A DNA stretch of 64,000 nt. Source: Sinonovacula constricta (lineage: Eukaryota; Mollusca; Bivalvia; Cardiida; Solecurtidae). Positions 33,948 through 46,689 of the stretch are shown here, piece by piece; within the stretch, counting starts at the first letter, position 1; each line of letters begins with the position of its first letter. A model generated the notes under the pieces. That model made no database searches. It was not told the origin of the DNA and saw nothing but the letters and a program-made list of their open reading frames with translations. The DNA lies in contig CM017564.1 of NCBI GenBank assembly GCA_007844125.1, forward strand, positions 12,187,608 to 12,251,607, read 5' to 3'. The position numbers and the translations under genes were made by a program.

Positions 33948-36900
33948 TTTAAGGTTGTATCCGACAGTTTTGACCAATTTTTTTCACTCATTATCACCTG
34001 AAAAGGTCCCGAAAAATGCCATTCACTGATGTCCCAGATCTGTGTGAACGGTAAAACATAAATCCTCAAGTCCTGACAAACAGGTATTTCCTATCTGAGC
34101 CATGCTGCAGAGATAGCTATGAAGATAAATCAAATCACATCTTACTTCTGAGATATTGTTATGTCACTACTGGGATAACTCACTCTGACGTGATATCTAT
34201 TTTTAGCAGAAATCACTATCGTGCTTATATATAGATCTGAAAAGAATAAACATTTAGACCGACATTTTTCATGATTTGTCCTGTCTAGCAATAGTTAGAG
34301 TAAACTATACGTTTATTTATGCCATAGACTAAACTATACGTTTATTTATGCCATAGACTAAACTATACGTTTATTTATGCCATAGACTAAACTATACGTT
34401 TATTTATGCCATAGACTAAACTATACGTTTATTTATGCCACAGACTAAACTATATGTTTATTTATGCCATAGACTAAACTATAATTTATGCCATAGACTA
34501 AACTATACGTTTATTTATGCCATAGACTAAACTATACGTTTATTTATGCCATAGACTAAACTATACGTTTATTTATGCCATAGACTAAACTATAGGTTTA
34601 TTTATGCCATAGACAAAACTATAAGTTTATTTATGCCCTAGACTAAACTATAAGTTTATTTATGCCATAGACTCAACTATAAGTTTATTTATGCCATAGA
34701 CTCAACTATACGTTTATTTATGCCATAGACTAAACTATACGTTTATTTATGCCATAGACTAAACTATACGTTTATTTATGCCCTAGACTAAACTATACGT
34801 TTATTTATGCCAGACTAAACTATACGTTTATTTATGCCACAGACTAAACTATACGTTTATTTATGCCATAGACTAAACTATAAGTTAATTTATGCCATAG
34901 ACTAAACTATAAGTTTATTTATGCCATAGACTAAACTATACGTTTATTTATGCCATAGACTAAACTTTAAGTTTATTTATGCCATAGACGAAACTATATG
35001 TTTATTTATGCCATAGACTAAACTATAAGTTTATTTATGCCCTAGACTAAACTATACGTTTATTTATGCCATAGACTAAACTATAAGTTTATTTATGCCA
35101 TAGACTCAACTATAAGTTTATTTATGCCATAGACTCAACTATACGTTTATTTATGCCATAGACTAAACTATACGTTTATTTATGCCATAGACTAAACTAT
35201 ACGTTTATTTATGCCATAGACTAAACTATACGTTTATTTATGCCATAGACTAAACTGTAAGTTTATCCAGAATATTATGCCATAGACTAAACTATACGTT
35301 TATTTATGCCATAGACTAAACTATAAGTTTATTTATGCCATAGACTAAACTGTAAGTTTATCCAGAATATTATGCCATAGACTAAACTATACGTTTATTT
35401 ATGCCATAGACTAAACTATACGTTTATTTATGCCATAGACTAAACTATACGTTTATTTATGCCATAGACTAAACTATACGTTTATTTATGCCATAGACTA
35501 AACTGTAAGTTTATCCAGAATATTATGCCATAGACTAAACTATACGTTTATTTATGCCATAGACTAAACTGTAAGTTTATTTATGCCATAGACTAAACTA
35601 TAAGTTAATTTATGCCATAGACTAAACTATAAGTTAATTTATGCCATAGACTAAACTATAAGTTAATTTATGCCATAGACTACACTATAAGTTTATTTAT
35701 GCCATAGACTAAACTATAAATTAATTTATGCCATAGACTAAACTATAAGTTTATTTATGCCATAGACTAAACTATACGTTTATTTATGCCATAGACTTAA
35801 CTATACGTTTATTTATGCCATAGACTTAACTATAAGTTTATTTATGCCATAGACTAAACTATAAGTTTATTTATACCATAGACTAAACTATAAGTTATCC
35901 AGAATATTATGCCATAGACTAAACTATAAGTTTATTTATGCCATAGACTAAACTATACGTTTATTTATGCCACAGACTAAACTATAAGTTATCCAGAATA
36001 TTATGCCATAGACTAAACTATAAGTTTATTTATGCCATAGACTAAACTATAAGTTTATTTATGCCATAGACTAAACTATAAGTTAATTTATGCCACAGAC
36101 TAAACTATAAGTTAATTTATGCCATAGACTAAACTATAAGTTAATTTATGCCATAGACTAAACTATAAGTTTATTTATGCCATAGACTAAACTATAAGTT
36201 AATTTTATGCCATAGACTAAACTATAAGTTAATTTATGCCATAGACTAAACTATAAGTTTATTTATGCCACAGACTAAACTATAAGTTAATTTTATGCCA
36301 TAGACTAAACTATAAGTTAATTTATGCCATAGACTAAACTATAAGTTTATTTATGCCACAGACTAAACTATAAGTTAATTTATGCCATAGACTAAACTAT
36401 AAGTTTATTTATGCCACAGACTAAACTATAAGTTAATTTATGCCATAGACTAAACTATAAGTTAATTTATGCCATAGACTAAACTATAAGTTTATTTATG
36501 CCACAGACTAAACTATAAGTTAATTTTATGCCATAGACTAAACTATAAGTTAATTTATGCCACAGACTAAACTATAAGTTAATTTATGCCACAGACTAAA
36601 CTATAAGTTAATTTATGCCACAGACTAAACTATAAGTTAATTTATGCCATAGACTAAACTATAAGTTTATTTATGCCATAGACTAAACTATAAGTTTATC
36701 CAGAATATTATGCCATAGACTAAACTATAAGTTTATTTATGCCATAGACTAAACTATAAGTTCATTTATGCCACAGACTAAACTATAAATTAATTTATGC
36801 CATAGACTAAACTATAAATTAATTTATGCCATAGACTAAACTATAAATTAATTTATGCCATAGACTAAACTATAAGTTTATTTATGCCATAGACTAAACT

Positions 36901-37160
36901 ATAAGTTTATTTATGCCACAGACTAAACTATAAGTTTATTTATGCCACAGACTAAACTATAAGTTAATTTATGCCATAGACTACACTATAAGTTAATTTA
37001 TGCCATAGACTTAACTATAAGTTTATTTATGCCATAGACTAAACTATAAGTTTATTAATGCCATAGACTAAACTATAAGTTTATCCAGGATGTTATGCCA
37101 TGATTTCCCCCAAGACTATGGTTATTACTGTTACGTGTATCTGATACAGGCATACTGTCA
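33948..37160 (-). mobile_element. MITE-A, reversed, expanded by a 2.8-kb array
   Basis: Left: TTAAGGTTGTATCCGACAGT followed by recognisable reversed interior (TTTCCTATCTGAGCCATGCT; TCTATTTTTAGCAGAAATC). Right, after the array: TGATTTCCCCCAAGAC and GTTACGTGTATCTGATACAG, the other subterminal part. The element is otherwise about 450 bp. Confidence 0.87.
34300..37095. repeat. 29-bp array born inside MITE-A, ~95 units
   Basis: Core TTTATTTATGCCATAGACTA plus AACTATACG or AACTATAAG. Variant units with ATCCAGAATATTATGCCATA recur at intervals and look closer to the MITE-A interior, where reversed copies have 'agactaaa' then 'aattatgcc'-like sequence. The left half favours ATACG units, the right half ATAAG/TTAAT units, showing higher-order structure. 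Confidence 0.95.
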
Positions 37161-37639
37161 AAGTACACTTTTAACATTTTTATTTACAATTTTTTATCAG
37201 AATTAACAGTATCATGTACTATCAAGCCTAAACACCACTCAACAGTAGCTCTAATGTAGGAATATTTGTAATCTTTTTCTTGTTTTTTTGCACACAATTT
37301 TTTCTAGTCACTACCTGACGGGAACATTTGTCATGCTACAGTTTTTTTTTCAACCTTCAATTTTTTACACACTCTGTATTTATTTACAGTGACAGTAACA
37401 ATGATAAATTAGCTAATTTTTTTTTTTGCTTAAAAGCATTCTTTCTCCAGGTTTAAAAGTATTAATATATGTAACCCAATTATTTATTGGTCAATATTCA
37501 TTATTATGATGACACAATCACTTTCATTGGTCAAAATATTCCAGAATATGTCAGTGATTGGTCAATTTTTCCATTCGAAGACTTCTAATTGGTCAATATT
37601 TAAAGTTTGTATCAAAAGTGCCAAAGTTTTGTTTGTCAG
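37161..37639. other. No gene; scattered ATTGGTCA motifs
   Basis: AT-rich. From 37480 on, diverged ATTGGTCAATATT-type motifs appear, like those of the arrays at 38450-39325. Confidence 0.5.
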
Positions 37640-38433
37640 ACAACCTAAAGCACGATTGTTATCTTAACAGATCAAGGTGAATGCTGGTTGTTGGTGCCCT
37701 TGCCTTACTCGTATGCAAAAAGTGAAGCATAGCACCCCATTTGTGTGTTTGTTTGTTTATTGGGTTTATTTTCCCACCAACGGTATTTCAGTTACCTGGA
37801 GACGGTGTCCACTTGAAGCAGATATAGTGCTGCCTTCACTGTGTATAGCATGCCGTGAACACCGGGCATGATACCACACCCAGTCACATCCTGACACCGG
37901 GCCAACCAGTCGTGAAACTACCCTTATATTCGCTTGAGCGTTAGCAAGGGAGCTATACCACTACCATTTTTAACGACTTTGGTATGTCGCGGCCCGGGAT
38001 CGAACAAGGGGCCTCCCGTACCTGGAGCCGACGCTCTACCGATTGCGCTACCAGGTCCGGTGCACCCCATTTGTCAATACATGCATGTCTTTCCAATATG
38101 AGCCATGCTGCACAGTAAGCTATTTGTAAACAAAGATAACCATGTGACCACTTATTTTTAAGATTACATTACAATCATATCATTCTGGTAATTTGCTCTG
38201 ATGTCTATTTGTTTGTAGCAGAAATCCCCGTCGTACTTATGTATTTAAAAAAAAACGAAAAAAAACCCCATAGATAGCTATTTTTTTCATGATTTGTACT
38301 GTTAAGGTAGTGTTTAAAAATTGTCTTGTCTTAGCGTGAAGTATTAGTTGATGAAGAAATTATGCCTAAAAAGACATAGGTAAGAAGTTGTAATATATAT
38401 ATACGATATAGGCAAATCGGATACCACCTTTAA
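37640..38433 (-). mobile_element. MITE-A, reversed, split by a SINE-1
   Basis: Decayed left part (TTGTTATCTTAACAGATC) and clearer right part (TGAGCCATGCTGCACAGTAA to GGATACCACCTTTAA) are separated by SINE-1 at 37745-38061. The SINE therefore postdates the MITE. Confidence 0.8.
37745..38061 (-). mobile_element. SINE-1 reference copy, 13-bp duplication
   Basis: The cleanest SINE-1. Target-site duplication GCACCCCATTTGT at 37732-37744 and 38062-38074. On the minus strand it starts CCGGACCTGGTAGCGCAATC, GGTAGAGCGTCGG (A box), then CGATCCCGGGCCGCGACATA after the B box, a body containing CCACTACCATTTTTAACGAC (plus-strand reading) and GGTTGGCCCGGTGTCAGG, and a tail of CCCAATAAACAAACAAAC. No poly(A): the tail is a short AAAC repeat. 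It resembles known molluscan tRNA-SINEs in layout; family name not assigned. Confidence 0.97.
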
Positions 38434-38449
38434 ACTACCCACACAACAT

Positions 38450-38950
38450 CTGATTGGTCAATGTTAGAATGATAAAGCAATCTGATTGGTCAATGTTAGA
38501 ATAATAAAACAATTTGATTGGTCAATACCTATGCAGCGATGCTTTTGATAGGATAAGGTATTAATGATAAAACAATCTGATTGGTCAATAACTATGCAAC
38601 AAAGCGTTTGATAGGTTAATGTATGAATGATAAAACAATCTCATTGGTCAATAACTATGTAACAAGGCTTTTGATTGGCTAATGTATGAATGATAAAACA
38701 ATCTGATTAGTCAATAACTATGCAACAAGGCTTTTGATTGGCTAATGTATGAATGATAAAACAATCTGATCGGTCAATAACTTTGCAACAAGGCTTTTGA
38801 TAGGTTAATGTATGAATAACAAAACAATCTGATTGGTCAATAACTATGTAACAAGGCTTTTGATCGGCTAATGTATGAATAACAAAACAATCTGATTGGT
38901 CAATAACTATGCAACAAGGCTTTTGATAGGTTAATGTATGAATGACCTTA
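38450..38950. repeat. ~63-bp array with ATTGGTCA motifs
   Basis: Units hold AACAATCTGATTGGTCAATA and CAACAAGGCTTTTGAT. On the minus strand each gives GACCAATCAGA, a good match to the NF-Y (CCAAT-box) consensus. Starts directly after the MITE-A end. Confidence 0.92.
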
Positions 38951-38999
38951 ACACATTAGTTGATCAATAACTTCTAACAAGACTTTTAAATGGTCAATA

Positions 39000-39325
39000 T
39001 ATGAAGTATACAAACACTCTAATTGGTCAATAGTTCCATAAAAGGCCTAACTGGTTAATATATTTAACACCTACAAACACTCTGATTGGTCAATAGTTCC
39101 ATAAAAGGCCTAACTGGTTAATATATTTAACACCTACAAACACTCTGATTGGTCAATAGTTCCATAAAAGACCTAACTGGTTAATATATTTAACACCTAC
39201 AAACACTCTGATTGGTCAATAGTTCCATAAAAGACCTAACTGGTTAATATATTTAACACCTACAAACACTCTGATTGGTCAATAGTTCCATAAAAGGCCT
39301 AACTGGTTAATATATTTACCACCAA
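39000..39325. repeat. ~63-bp array, second type
   Basis: Five units of ACTCTGATTGGTCAATAGTT plus CCATAAAAGGCCTAACTGGT. Related to the preceding array through the shared CTGATTGGTCAATA core. Confidence 0.92.
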
Positions 39326-39922
39326 CAGGTTTCAATTACTTTATACCACAATTTCTGATTGCTTAATATACATCAATAGGCCAACAGAAGAGCAATTTCA
39401 TTTAACTCAGAGGCAATCTTTACTATCTGAAAACAACTGCACTATCAATACATCTATTTAACAAAGATTAAATAATTCATAAGAACAAATGCAGGAAAAC
39501 ATTGTTTTATTAAAACACAAGATCAAAAAAAGATTTATTTTTTATTTCACTCCCAGAAAAATGGTAAGATTTTTATTTTTCTCCTGTAATCTTTATATTA
39601 TATTCATCATTTATCTATTTATTATTTTCCTAATTGTCAAACACTCATACCTCATCTTCACTTACTCCACAAGATAAGATTCTCTGTGCATGCTTGCATT
39701 CTAAAATGTACTTAGTTATAAAAAACGTGGATAATTTTCTACATTTATGACATACCAAATACCTACCAACAATGGAGATAACATTGTTTTTTTAATCGTT
39801 AAGAGTGATGTCCCCTAACCGTGAAAAGGGAATTTTCATGAACACCAACAAAAAAAACAGCTTGGCAATGCCGTGATACAGTGCTGAATACAAGCCTCTT
39901 CCCTCGTCTGTAGCTCTGTACA
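39326..39922. other. No gene seen
   Basis: AT-rich. ORF 39489-39677 is a chance Phe/Ile-rich frame. Confidence 0.5.
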
Positions 39923-39940
39923 GAGAGAATAAAGTAAGAT

Positions 39941-40216
39941 GGGATTGTGATTTGCCAGCATGTTTGCAGATACTGTGCAGCAACATTTCTATCATTATAG
40001 CACAGGGGCACTTATGAGGTGCCCAGGGACTGAACCTGGCCGGTCCATTATACTGACACCGACGAGTCAGGCATCATGCTGTCCCCTTAGCCCCGAGGGA
40101 GGGAAGCCACTACTGCCAACTTTAAAGTCTTTGGTTTGACACGGCCGGGTTTTGAACCCGCGACCTTCAGATCCGCAAGCCGACACTATACCAATTGAGC
40201 CATTGCGGCCGGTAAT
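39941..40216 (-). mobile_element. SINE-2 reference copy, 18-bp duplication
   Basis: Flanked by the perfect 18-bp repeat GAGAGAATAAAGTAAGAT at 39923-39940 and 40217-40234. About 276 bp. Minus-strand head: ACCGGCCGCAATGGCTCAAT, B-box region GGGTTCAAAACCCGG; body TTTAAAGTTGGCAGTAGTGG. The part just after the head is homologous to SINE-1 (compare AAAGTCGTTAAAAATGGTAG), so the two families share a module. Confidence 0.96.
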
Positions 40217-40329
40217 GAGAGAATAAAGTAAGATTACTTACGCCAAAGATTCCCTTCTTTCTTTCTTGTTAACCCCGTATGGACTATTGTCTGACATGGT
40301 ACTTCTTATGTGTACCGACTTTCTGGTAC

Positions 40330-40560
40330 CACATAGTCATCTGAAAATAGAAAAAAAACATAACTCATAACATTTCATAAGCACATGACCTAATTTCACA
40401 TCTCTCTCACTTGTATCTACACTCAAGTATCACATAGTCAACTGAAAATAGAAAAAAAACATAACTCATAACATTCCATAAGCACATGACCTAATTTCAC
40501 ATCTCTCTCACTTGTATCTACACTCAAGTATCACATAGTCATCTGAAAATTAAAATCAAA
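40330..40560. repeat. ~102-bp direct repeat, 2.3 units
   Basis: ACATAGTCATCTGAAAATAG begins units at about 40331, 40434 and 40535; the first two are nearly identical. Confidence 0.9.
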
Positions 40561-40689
40561 CAACATATGGATTATTGTCAGTCATGTTCCTTTGTATGTG
40601 TACCTACACTCTGGTACTACATAGTCAACTGAAAATAGAAACATGTGGCTTAACACATTGAAATATTGAACTCAAAACCTATTACTCTC

Positions 40690-43160
40690 ATAAATCAACA
40701 CACATAACTCACACACCACTTAACACTCATCACATAACCCCCATTAACCATGAACACTCAACACCCAGCACTAATTAACCACAGAACACTCAAACACAAC
40801 CCCCATTAACCACAGAACACTCAACACACAAACCTCATTAACCACGTAACTCTCAACACACAGCATTAATTAACCACATCACACTCAACATGTGGCCCTC
40901 ATTAACCACATCACACTCAACACGTGGCCCTCATTAACCACATAACACTCAACACATGGCCCTCATTAACAACATAACACTCAACACATGGCACTCATTA
41001 ACCACATAACACTCAACACATGGCCCTCATTAACCACATAACACTCAACACATGGCCCTCATTAACAACATAACACTCAACACATGGCACTCATTAACCA
41101 CATAGCATTCAACACATGGCCCTCATTAACAACATAACACTCAACACATGGCACTCATTAACCACATAGCACTCAACACATGGCACTCATTAATCACATA
41201 ACACTCAACACATGGCACTCATTAACCACATAACACTCAACACATGACACTCATTACCCACATAACACTCAACACATGGCACTCATTAACCACATAACAC
41301 TCAACACATGGCACTCATTAACCACATAACACTCAACATGTGGCCCTCATCAACAACATAACACTCGACACATGGCACTCATTAACCACATAACACTCAA
41401 CCCATGGCACTCATTGACAACATAACACTCAACACATGGCACTCATTAACCACATAACGCTCAACACACAGCCCTCATTGACCACATAACACTCAACACA
41501 TGGCCCTCATTAACCACATAACACTCAACACGTGGCCCTTATTAACCACATAACACTCAACACATGGCACTCATTAACCACATAACACTCAACACACGGC
41601 CCTCATTAACCACATAATACTCAACACATGTCCCTCATTAACCACATAACACTCAACACATGGCCCTCATTAACAACATAACACTCAACACATGGCACTC
41701 ATTAACCACATAACACTCAACACATGGCCCTCATTAACCACATAACACTCAACACATGGCCCTCATTAACAACATAACACTCAACACATGGCCCTCATTA
41801 ACCACATAGCACTCAACACATGGCCCTCATTAACAACATAACACTCAACACATGGCAATCATTAACCACATAGCACTCAACACATGGCACTCATTAATCA
41901 CATAACACTCAACACATGGCACTCATTAACCACATAACACTCAACTCATGGCCCTCATTAACCACATAACACTCAACACATGGCACTCATTAACAACATA
42001 ACACTCAACACATGGCACTCATTAACCACATAACGCTCAACACACAGCCCTCATTGACCACATAACGCTCAACACATGGCCCTCATTAACCACATAACAC
42101 TCAACACGTGGCCCTTATTAACCACATAACACTCAACACATGGCACTCATTAACCACATAACACTCAACACACAGCCCTCATTGACCACATAACGCTCAA
42201 CACATGGCCCTCATTAACCACATAACACTCAACACGTGGCCCTCATTGACCACATAATGCTCAACACATGGCCCTCATTAACCACATAACACTCAACACG
42301 TGGCCCTTATTAACCACATAACACTCAACACATGGCCCTCATTAACCACATAATACTCAACACATGTCCCTCATTAACCACATAACGCTCAACACATGGC
42401 CCTCATTAACCACAAAATACTCAACACATGGCCCATTATTAACCACATAACGCTCAACACACTGCCCTCATTAACCACATAACGCTCAACACACAGCCCT
42501 CATTGACCACATAACGCTCAACACATGGCCCTCATTAACCACATAACACTCAACACGTGGCCCTTATTAACCACATAACACTCAACACATGTCCCTCATT
42601 AACCACATAACGCTCAACACATGGCCCTCATTAACCACAAAATACTCAACACATGGCCCATTATTAACCACATAACGCTCAACACAAGGCCCTCATTAAC
42701 CACATAACGCTCAACACATGGCCCTCATTAACCATATAATACTCAACACACGGCCCTCATTAACCATATAATACTCAACACATGGCCCTCATTAACCACA
42801 CAACAATCAACATATGGCCCTCATTAACCACATAACACTTAACACACGGCCCTCATTAACCACATAACACACAACATACGGCCCTCATTGACCACATAAC
42901 ACTCAACACACGGCCCTCATTAACCACATAACACTCAACACGCAACCCTCATCAACATAAAACTCAACATATTACTCTTATCAACCGAATAACACTCAAC
43001 ATATGTCCCTCATTAGCCACATAACACTCAACATATGACCTTCATTAACCACATAACACTTAACACACAACCCTTATTAACCAAACTTTACAATTAACAC
43101 AAGACGCCCATCAATCACATAACACACAACACAAAACCCTCAATAACCACAGAACAATCA
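40690..43160. repeat. 32-bp array, ~75 units
   Basis: Core CTCATTAACCACATAACACT plus CAACACATGGCC. Blocks are duplicated at larger scale: the run of ACGCTCAACACACAGCC, CACTCAACACGTGGCCC variants at 41435-41580 recurs at 42012-42160, indicating unequal exchange of ~575 bp. Edges are diverged. Confidence 0.95.
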
Positions 43161-43599
43161 GCTCAAAATATAACCCTCATGCAAACATGAAGAAACTAAC
43201 ATATGGGTAGAACTACCAAGACACTTCACGTCAACTGGACAGACTTTTCATTCATTATATTTAGACTTACACAACTCTTTGTGATTAGTGGATGACTGCT
43301 GTAAGACAACATGTGACCCTGAACTATGGAAACAGCGGGTTAAACAGTTGATAAATACTTTTATCACATAACTTTATTAACAATGAAAATGGCAGAAACA
43401 AGACTCGAGCCCCTATGGTGCAGGGATACAACTTGCGGATTATAACCATCATGTTGCAGGTACCTCTCTAACAATGGGTAAGGAATTGACAAGTCCAATC
43501 CCAGCAATTTGAAATGTTAGTGTATATGTAAGACATACAGAGGAACAGACATAAGTGTTCACTGAATCCTGAAAACAACAAACGATAAGAAACAAGTTT
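43161..43599. other. No gene; SINE-3 scrap
   Basis: AACATATGGGTAGAACTACC with CGTCAACTGGACAGAC at 43195-43245 is a SINE-3 remnant. The rest is unique. Confidence 0.5.
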
Positions 43600-44480
43600 T
43601 GTATAATTTCATCAATTTCATTCCACAAACTGCCAAGTTTTGTATCATTTCATGTCTGCTAAGTTTTGTATCATTTCATGCCACAATCTGCCAAGTTTTG
43701 TATCATTTCATTCCACAATCTGCCAAGTTTTGTATCATTTCATGCCACAATCTGCCGAGTTTTGTATCATTTCATTCTACAATCTGCCACGTTTTGTATC
43801 ATTTCATGCCACAATCTGCCGAGTTTTGTATCATTTCATTCCACAATCTGCCATGTTTTGTATCATTTTATTCTACAATCTGCCACGTTTTGTATCATTT
43901 CATTCCACAATCTGCCAAGTTTTGTATCATTTCATTCCACAATCTGCCAAGTTTTGTATCATTTCATTCCACAATCTGCTAAGTTTTGTATCATTTCATT
44001 CCACAATCTGCCAAGTTTTGTATCATTTCATTCCACAATCTGCCAAGTTTTGTATCATTTCATGCCACAATCTGTCAAGTTTTGTATCATTTCATTCCAC
44101 AATCTGTCAAGTTTTGTATCATTTCATGCCACAATCTGCCAAGTTTTGTATCATTTCATTCTACAATCTGCCAAGTTTTTTTATCATTTCATGCCACAAT
44201 CTGCCAATTTTTTTTATCATTTCATGCCACAATCTGCCAATTTTTGTATCAATTTCATGCCACAATCTGCCAAGTTTTGTATCATTTCATGCCACCATTT
44301 GCCAAGTTTTGTATCATTTCATGCCACAATCTGCCAAGTTTTGTATCATTTCATGCTACAATCTGCCAATTTTTGTATCAATTTCATGCCACAATCTGCC
44401 AATTTTTGTATCATTTCATGCCACAATCTGCCAATTTTTGTATCATTTCATTTCACAATCTGCCAATTTTGTATCTTTTC
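43600..44480. repeat. 32-bp array, ~27 units
   Basis: Unit TTTTGTATCATTTCATGCCA plus CAATCTGCCAAG. The unit has no stop in any plus-strand frame, so overlapping ORFs of 127-294 codons arise in all three frames. None is a credible protein. Confidence 0.95.
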
Positions 44481-44729
44481 ATTTAATAAGTTTAATATTT
44501 TCAATACTCAATGAACACAAATGATGGATTAAATTTCTCATAAAATCAATAAGCCAGCTGCAATACCTGATTATCTTTAGTTTAAGCGATTATGTGGTGG
44601 GAAACAATGTCATGTCAATCTACATTTGTGACTAAATAACTAACAAGTGGGTTTTTGAAAATGACCAATGGGTGTTACTTAATGAATACCTGTAAATTTA
44701 TGTGATAAAAGTAATTATCAGCAATTTAA

Positions 44730-44963
44730 CCCTGTAGCTCATGCATATGCCATTTTACACCTTCGTAAAGCATTCACAATTATTCCTTTTATCTTCAGCT
44801 GCATCAACACAACTAAGGGTTTATTTGTAGACTAGTTTAATCTATGTTACATAATCATATGCCAAAAATGCATGTGTATAAAATATTTAAAAACTGTTTC
44901 AAAGAAAATCAACAAAATCAAGTGAATTTTTAAAACCCTGTACATTTACTATGAATAAAAGGG
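44730..44963. mobile_element. piggyBac-like MITE (234 bp)
   Basis: Flanked by TTAA at 44726-44729 and 44964-44967. Termini CCCTGTAGCTCATGC and (reverse complement) CCCTTTTATTCATAG form imperfect inverted repeats beginning CCCT, the piggyBac signature. No ORF. A second copy is at 50139-50372. Confidence 0.82.
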
Positions 44964-44969
44964 TTAACC

Positions 44970-46088
44970 TGCTATTTCCATTGTTGTGTGTCAAATATTG
45001 TCTTACTTAAGTCATCCACCAATCAAAAGATGGGGGAAATTTCGCATGTCTAAATATAATAAATCAAAAATTAAGAAAACCCCAAAGAGGAAGACACCTG
45101 TTATCAGTTTCTTAAAGTTTAAAAATACAATAAAAACACATTTTTTCCAATGAACAATCCAAAAGTGCAATGATCCCACCATCCCACCTTCTACCCTTCC
45201 CAGGAGGTCCTATAGCTACTTAAACATACAGCCTCAGTCAAACAACTACAGACTGTATTATACCAGGCAAGCCATTATCCCCTTCCATGCCATATTACTG
45301 AGCAGTAAGAAATCTTAATTATTTGCTAACAAAAACAAGAAATGGTAACAAGATATACCACAAAAGACTCTGCAATAAGTTGTGCAGATCCTGATCACAT
45401 AGCTCCCAGCAGGAGCTGACTGATCTGGATCTACACTGTTTGTTAAAGCCTGATCAATTCATGCTTAGTTAGCCTGAGAGTGATTTAACCTGAGTTTGAC
45501 CCAGTCACCATACATTGACCAGTGTTCTTGTGGCCAGTGACCGCTGGGTTTTGCATGGCTGCAGTGGTCAGTAACACTTGGGTCAGACAACAGGTCAACG
45601 ATCCACACTTGTATAACAGTGGTCATACTGCATTACAGGGGAGGGAAGTGTTACACTGGCTGTTTTGTAGTACAGGGGAGGGAACACCAAAACCACCTGG
45701 GAAGATGCCTTGTACTCACAATATTAAAAGAATTAGCACAGATTTGAGACATCTGGGGTGCCGCAGAAAGCATGGGCTTCCAACAAGATGATGACTATTC
45801 TGGGAATTAAACACACTCTTACTCTTTCGATTGGTGACATAAACAGTGTTTAGGCTAGTGCGTGCCTTTGAGGGATTGGTGCAGAATTCTTTGAGTTGGC
45901 ACACATTTTTTAACTGAATGGATCATTTTGGCGCACACAAAAAAACAAAAAGAAATACTACTATTTTTGTATCAATCAATCAAAATTCAAGGCCTAGCTT
46001 GTACACAAACTAGTTTCTGCTAAAGATAGACTGACTCGGCGTTACATGTTGACCTAAAAACGGCTGTATTGGATTGACTTTATATGCA
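44970..46088. other. No assigned gene; DR-G copy
   Basis: A dispersed DR-G copy (GATCCTGATCACATAGCTCC, GGAGCTGACTGATCTGGATC) is at 45380-45465. ORF 45522-45791 (plus, 89 codons) has no recognisable domain. Confidence 0.45.
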
Positions 46089-46460
46089 CTAGCGACTTCT
46101 GGTACGAATGACAACTCTGTTGATCATAATTAATAGACGCTTCAAGTTTAATGATGCAGTAAATAAGTAAAGCGCTTGGGTGATATGAAACCTCATGACG
46201 TTTTTCGCGATGTCTACTATTAAAAAACCCATTTTGGTGAGGTTTTTTTCATCTTCTGAAAAAGGTCTCGGAGAACAGCTGCAATTTCCTGTTATTGATA
46301 CACTATCGGCTGAATAAAAAAAATGCATTCCATGAGAGGCACATCTCTCCAGAGTGACATCAATTATATTTAGCACTGCTCTCTTATGGAATAACTCTTT
46401 TGATGGGGACAATAATACAGCCGGTAATAACAGGAATTTGAAGCTTATTTGCAAGGTCTT
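46089..46460 (-). CDS. Candidate minus-strand exon, unknown product
   Basis: On the minus strand a strong acceptor-like tract, TTCTTGTCTTTACAG, ends at 46461, and the frame following it stays open for about 122 codons to a stop at 46089. The encoded stretch is not low complexity and not in a repeat, but I recognise no domain. A second frame after the same acceptor is open for 24 codons (Asp-Leu-Ala-Asn-Lys...) and stops at 46384. Neither has a clear upstream exon, and no AATAAA signal follows closely. It could be chance. Confidence 0.18.
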   Translation of the reverse strand, partial: KTLQISFKFLLLPAVLLSPSKELFHKRAVLNIIDVTLERCASHGMHFFYSADSVSITGNCSCSPRPFSEDEKNLTKMGFLIVDIAKNVMRFHITQALYLFTASLNLKRLLIMINRVVIRTRSR

Positions 46461-46689
46461 CTGTAAAGACAAGAATTTAGTTTGTCATGGTTAACACTAC
46501 AGCCAGCAATAACACAACAGTGTAGCTGACAAAATAAAAATAAAAATGCAAGTTAACAGATAGTCTGTTTGGAGGCACATTATCTTGTCTGAAGCGCATG
46601 CTCTCTGCTACTGCACTTTCAAGGTCACACAGCTGTGATCTTTCGTAAGCCTTCGTGGTTAATACTGAGCTGATCTCCCAGCAAGTTTT

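Noticed and set aside
37980..38061. tRNA genes (here and at the heads of other SINE copies)
   Set aside because: A- and B-box-like sequences are present, but they sit at the ends of ~300-bp repeated elements with target-site duplications; these are SINE heads.
40690..43160. CRISPR array
   Set aside because: Units are direct tandem repeats with no distinct spacers, in a eukaryotic genome with no cas genes. The same holds for the other arrays.
43599..44524. Overlapping ORFs of up to 294 codons in three frames
   Set aside because: The 32-bp unit has no stop in any plus frame, so all frames are open automatically.
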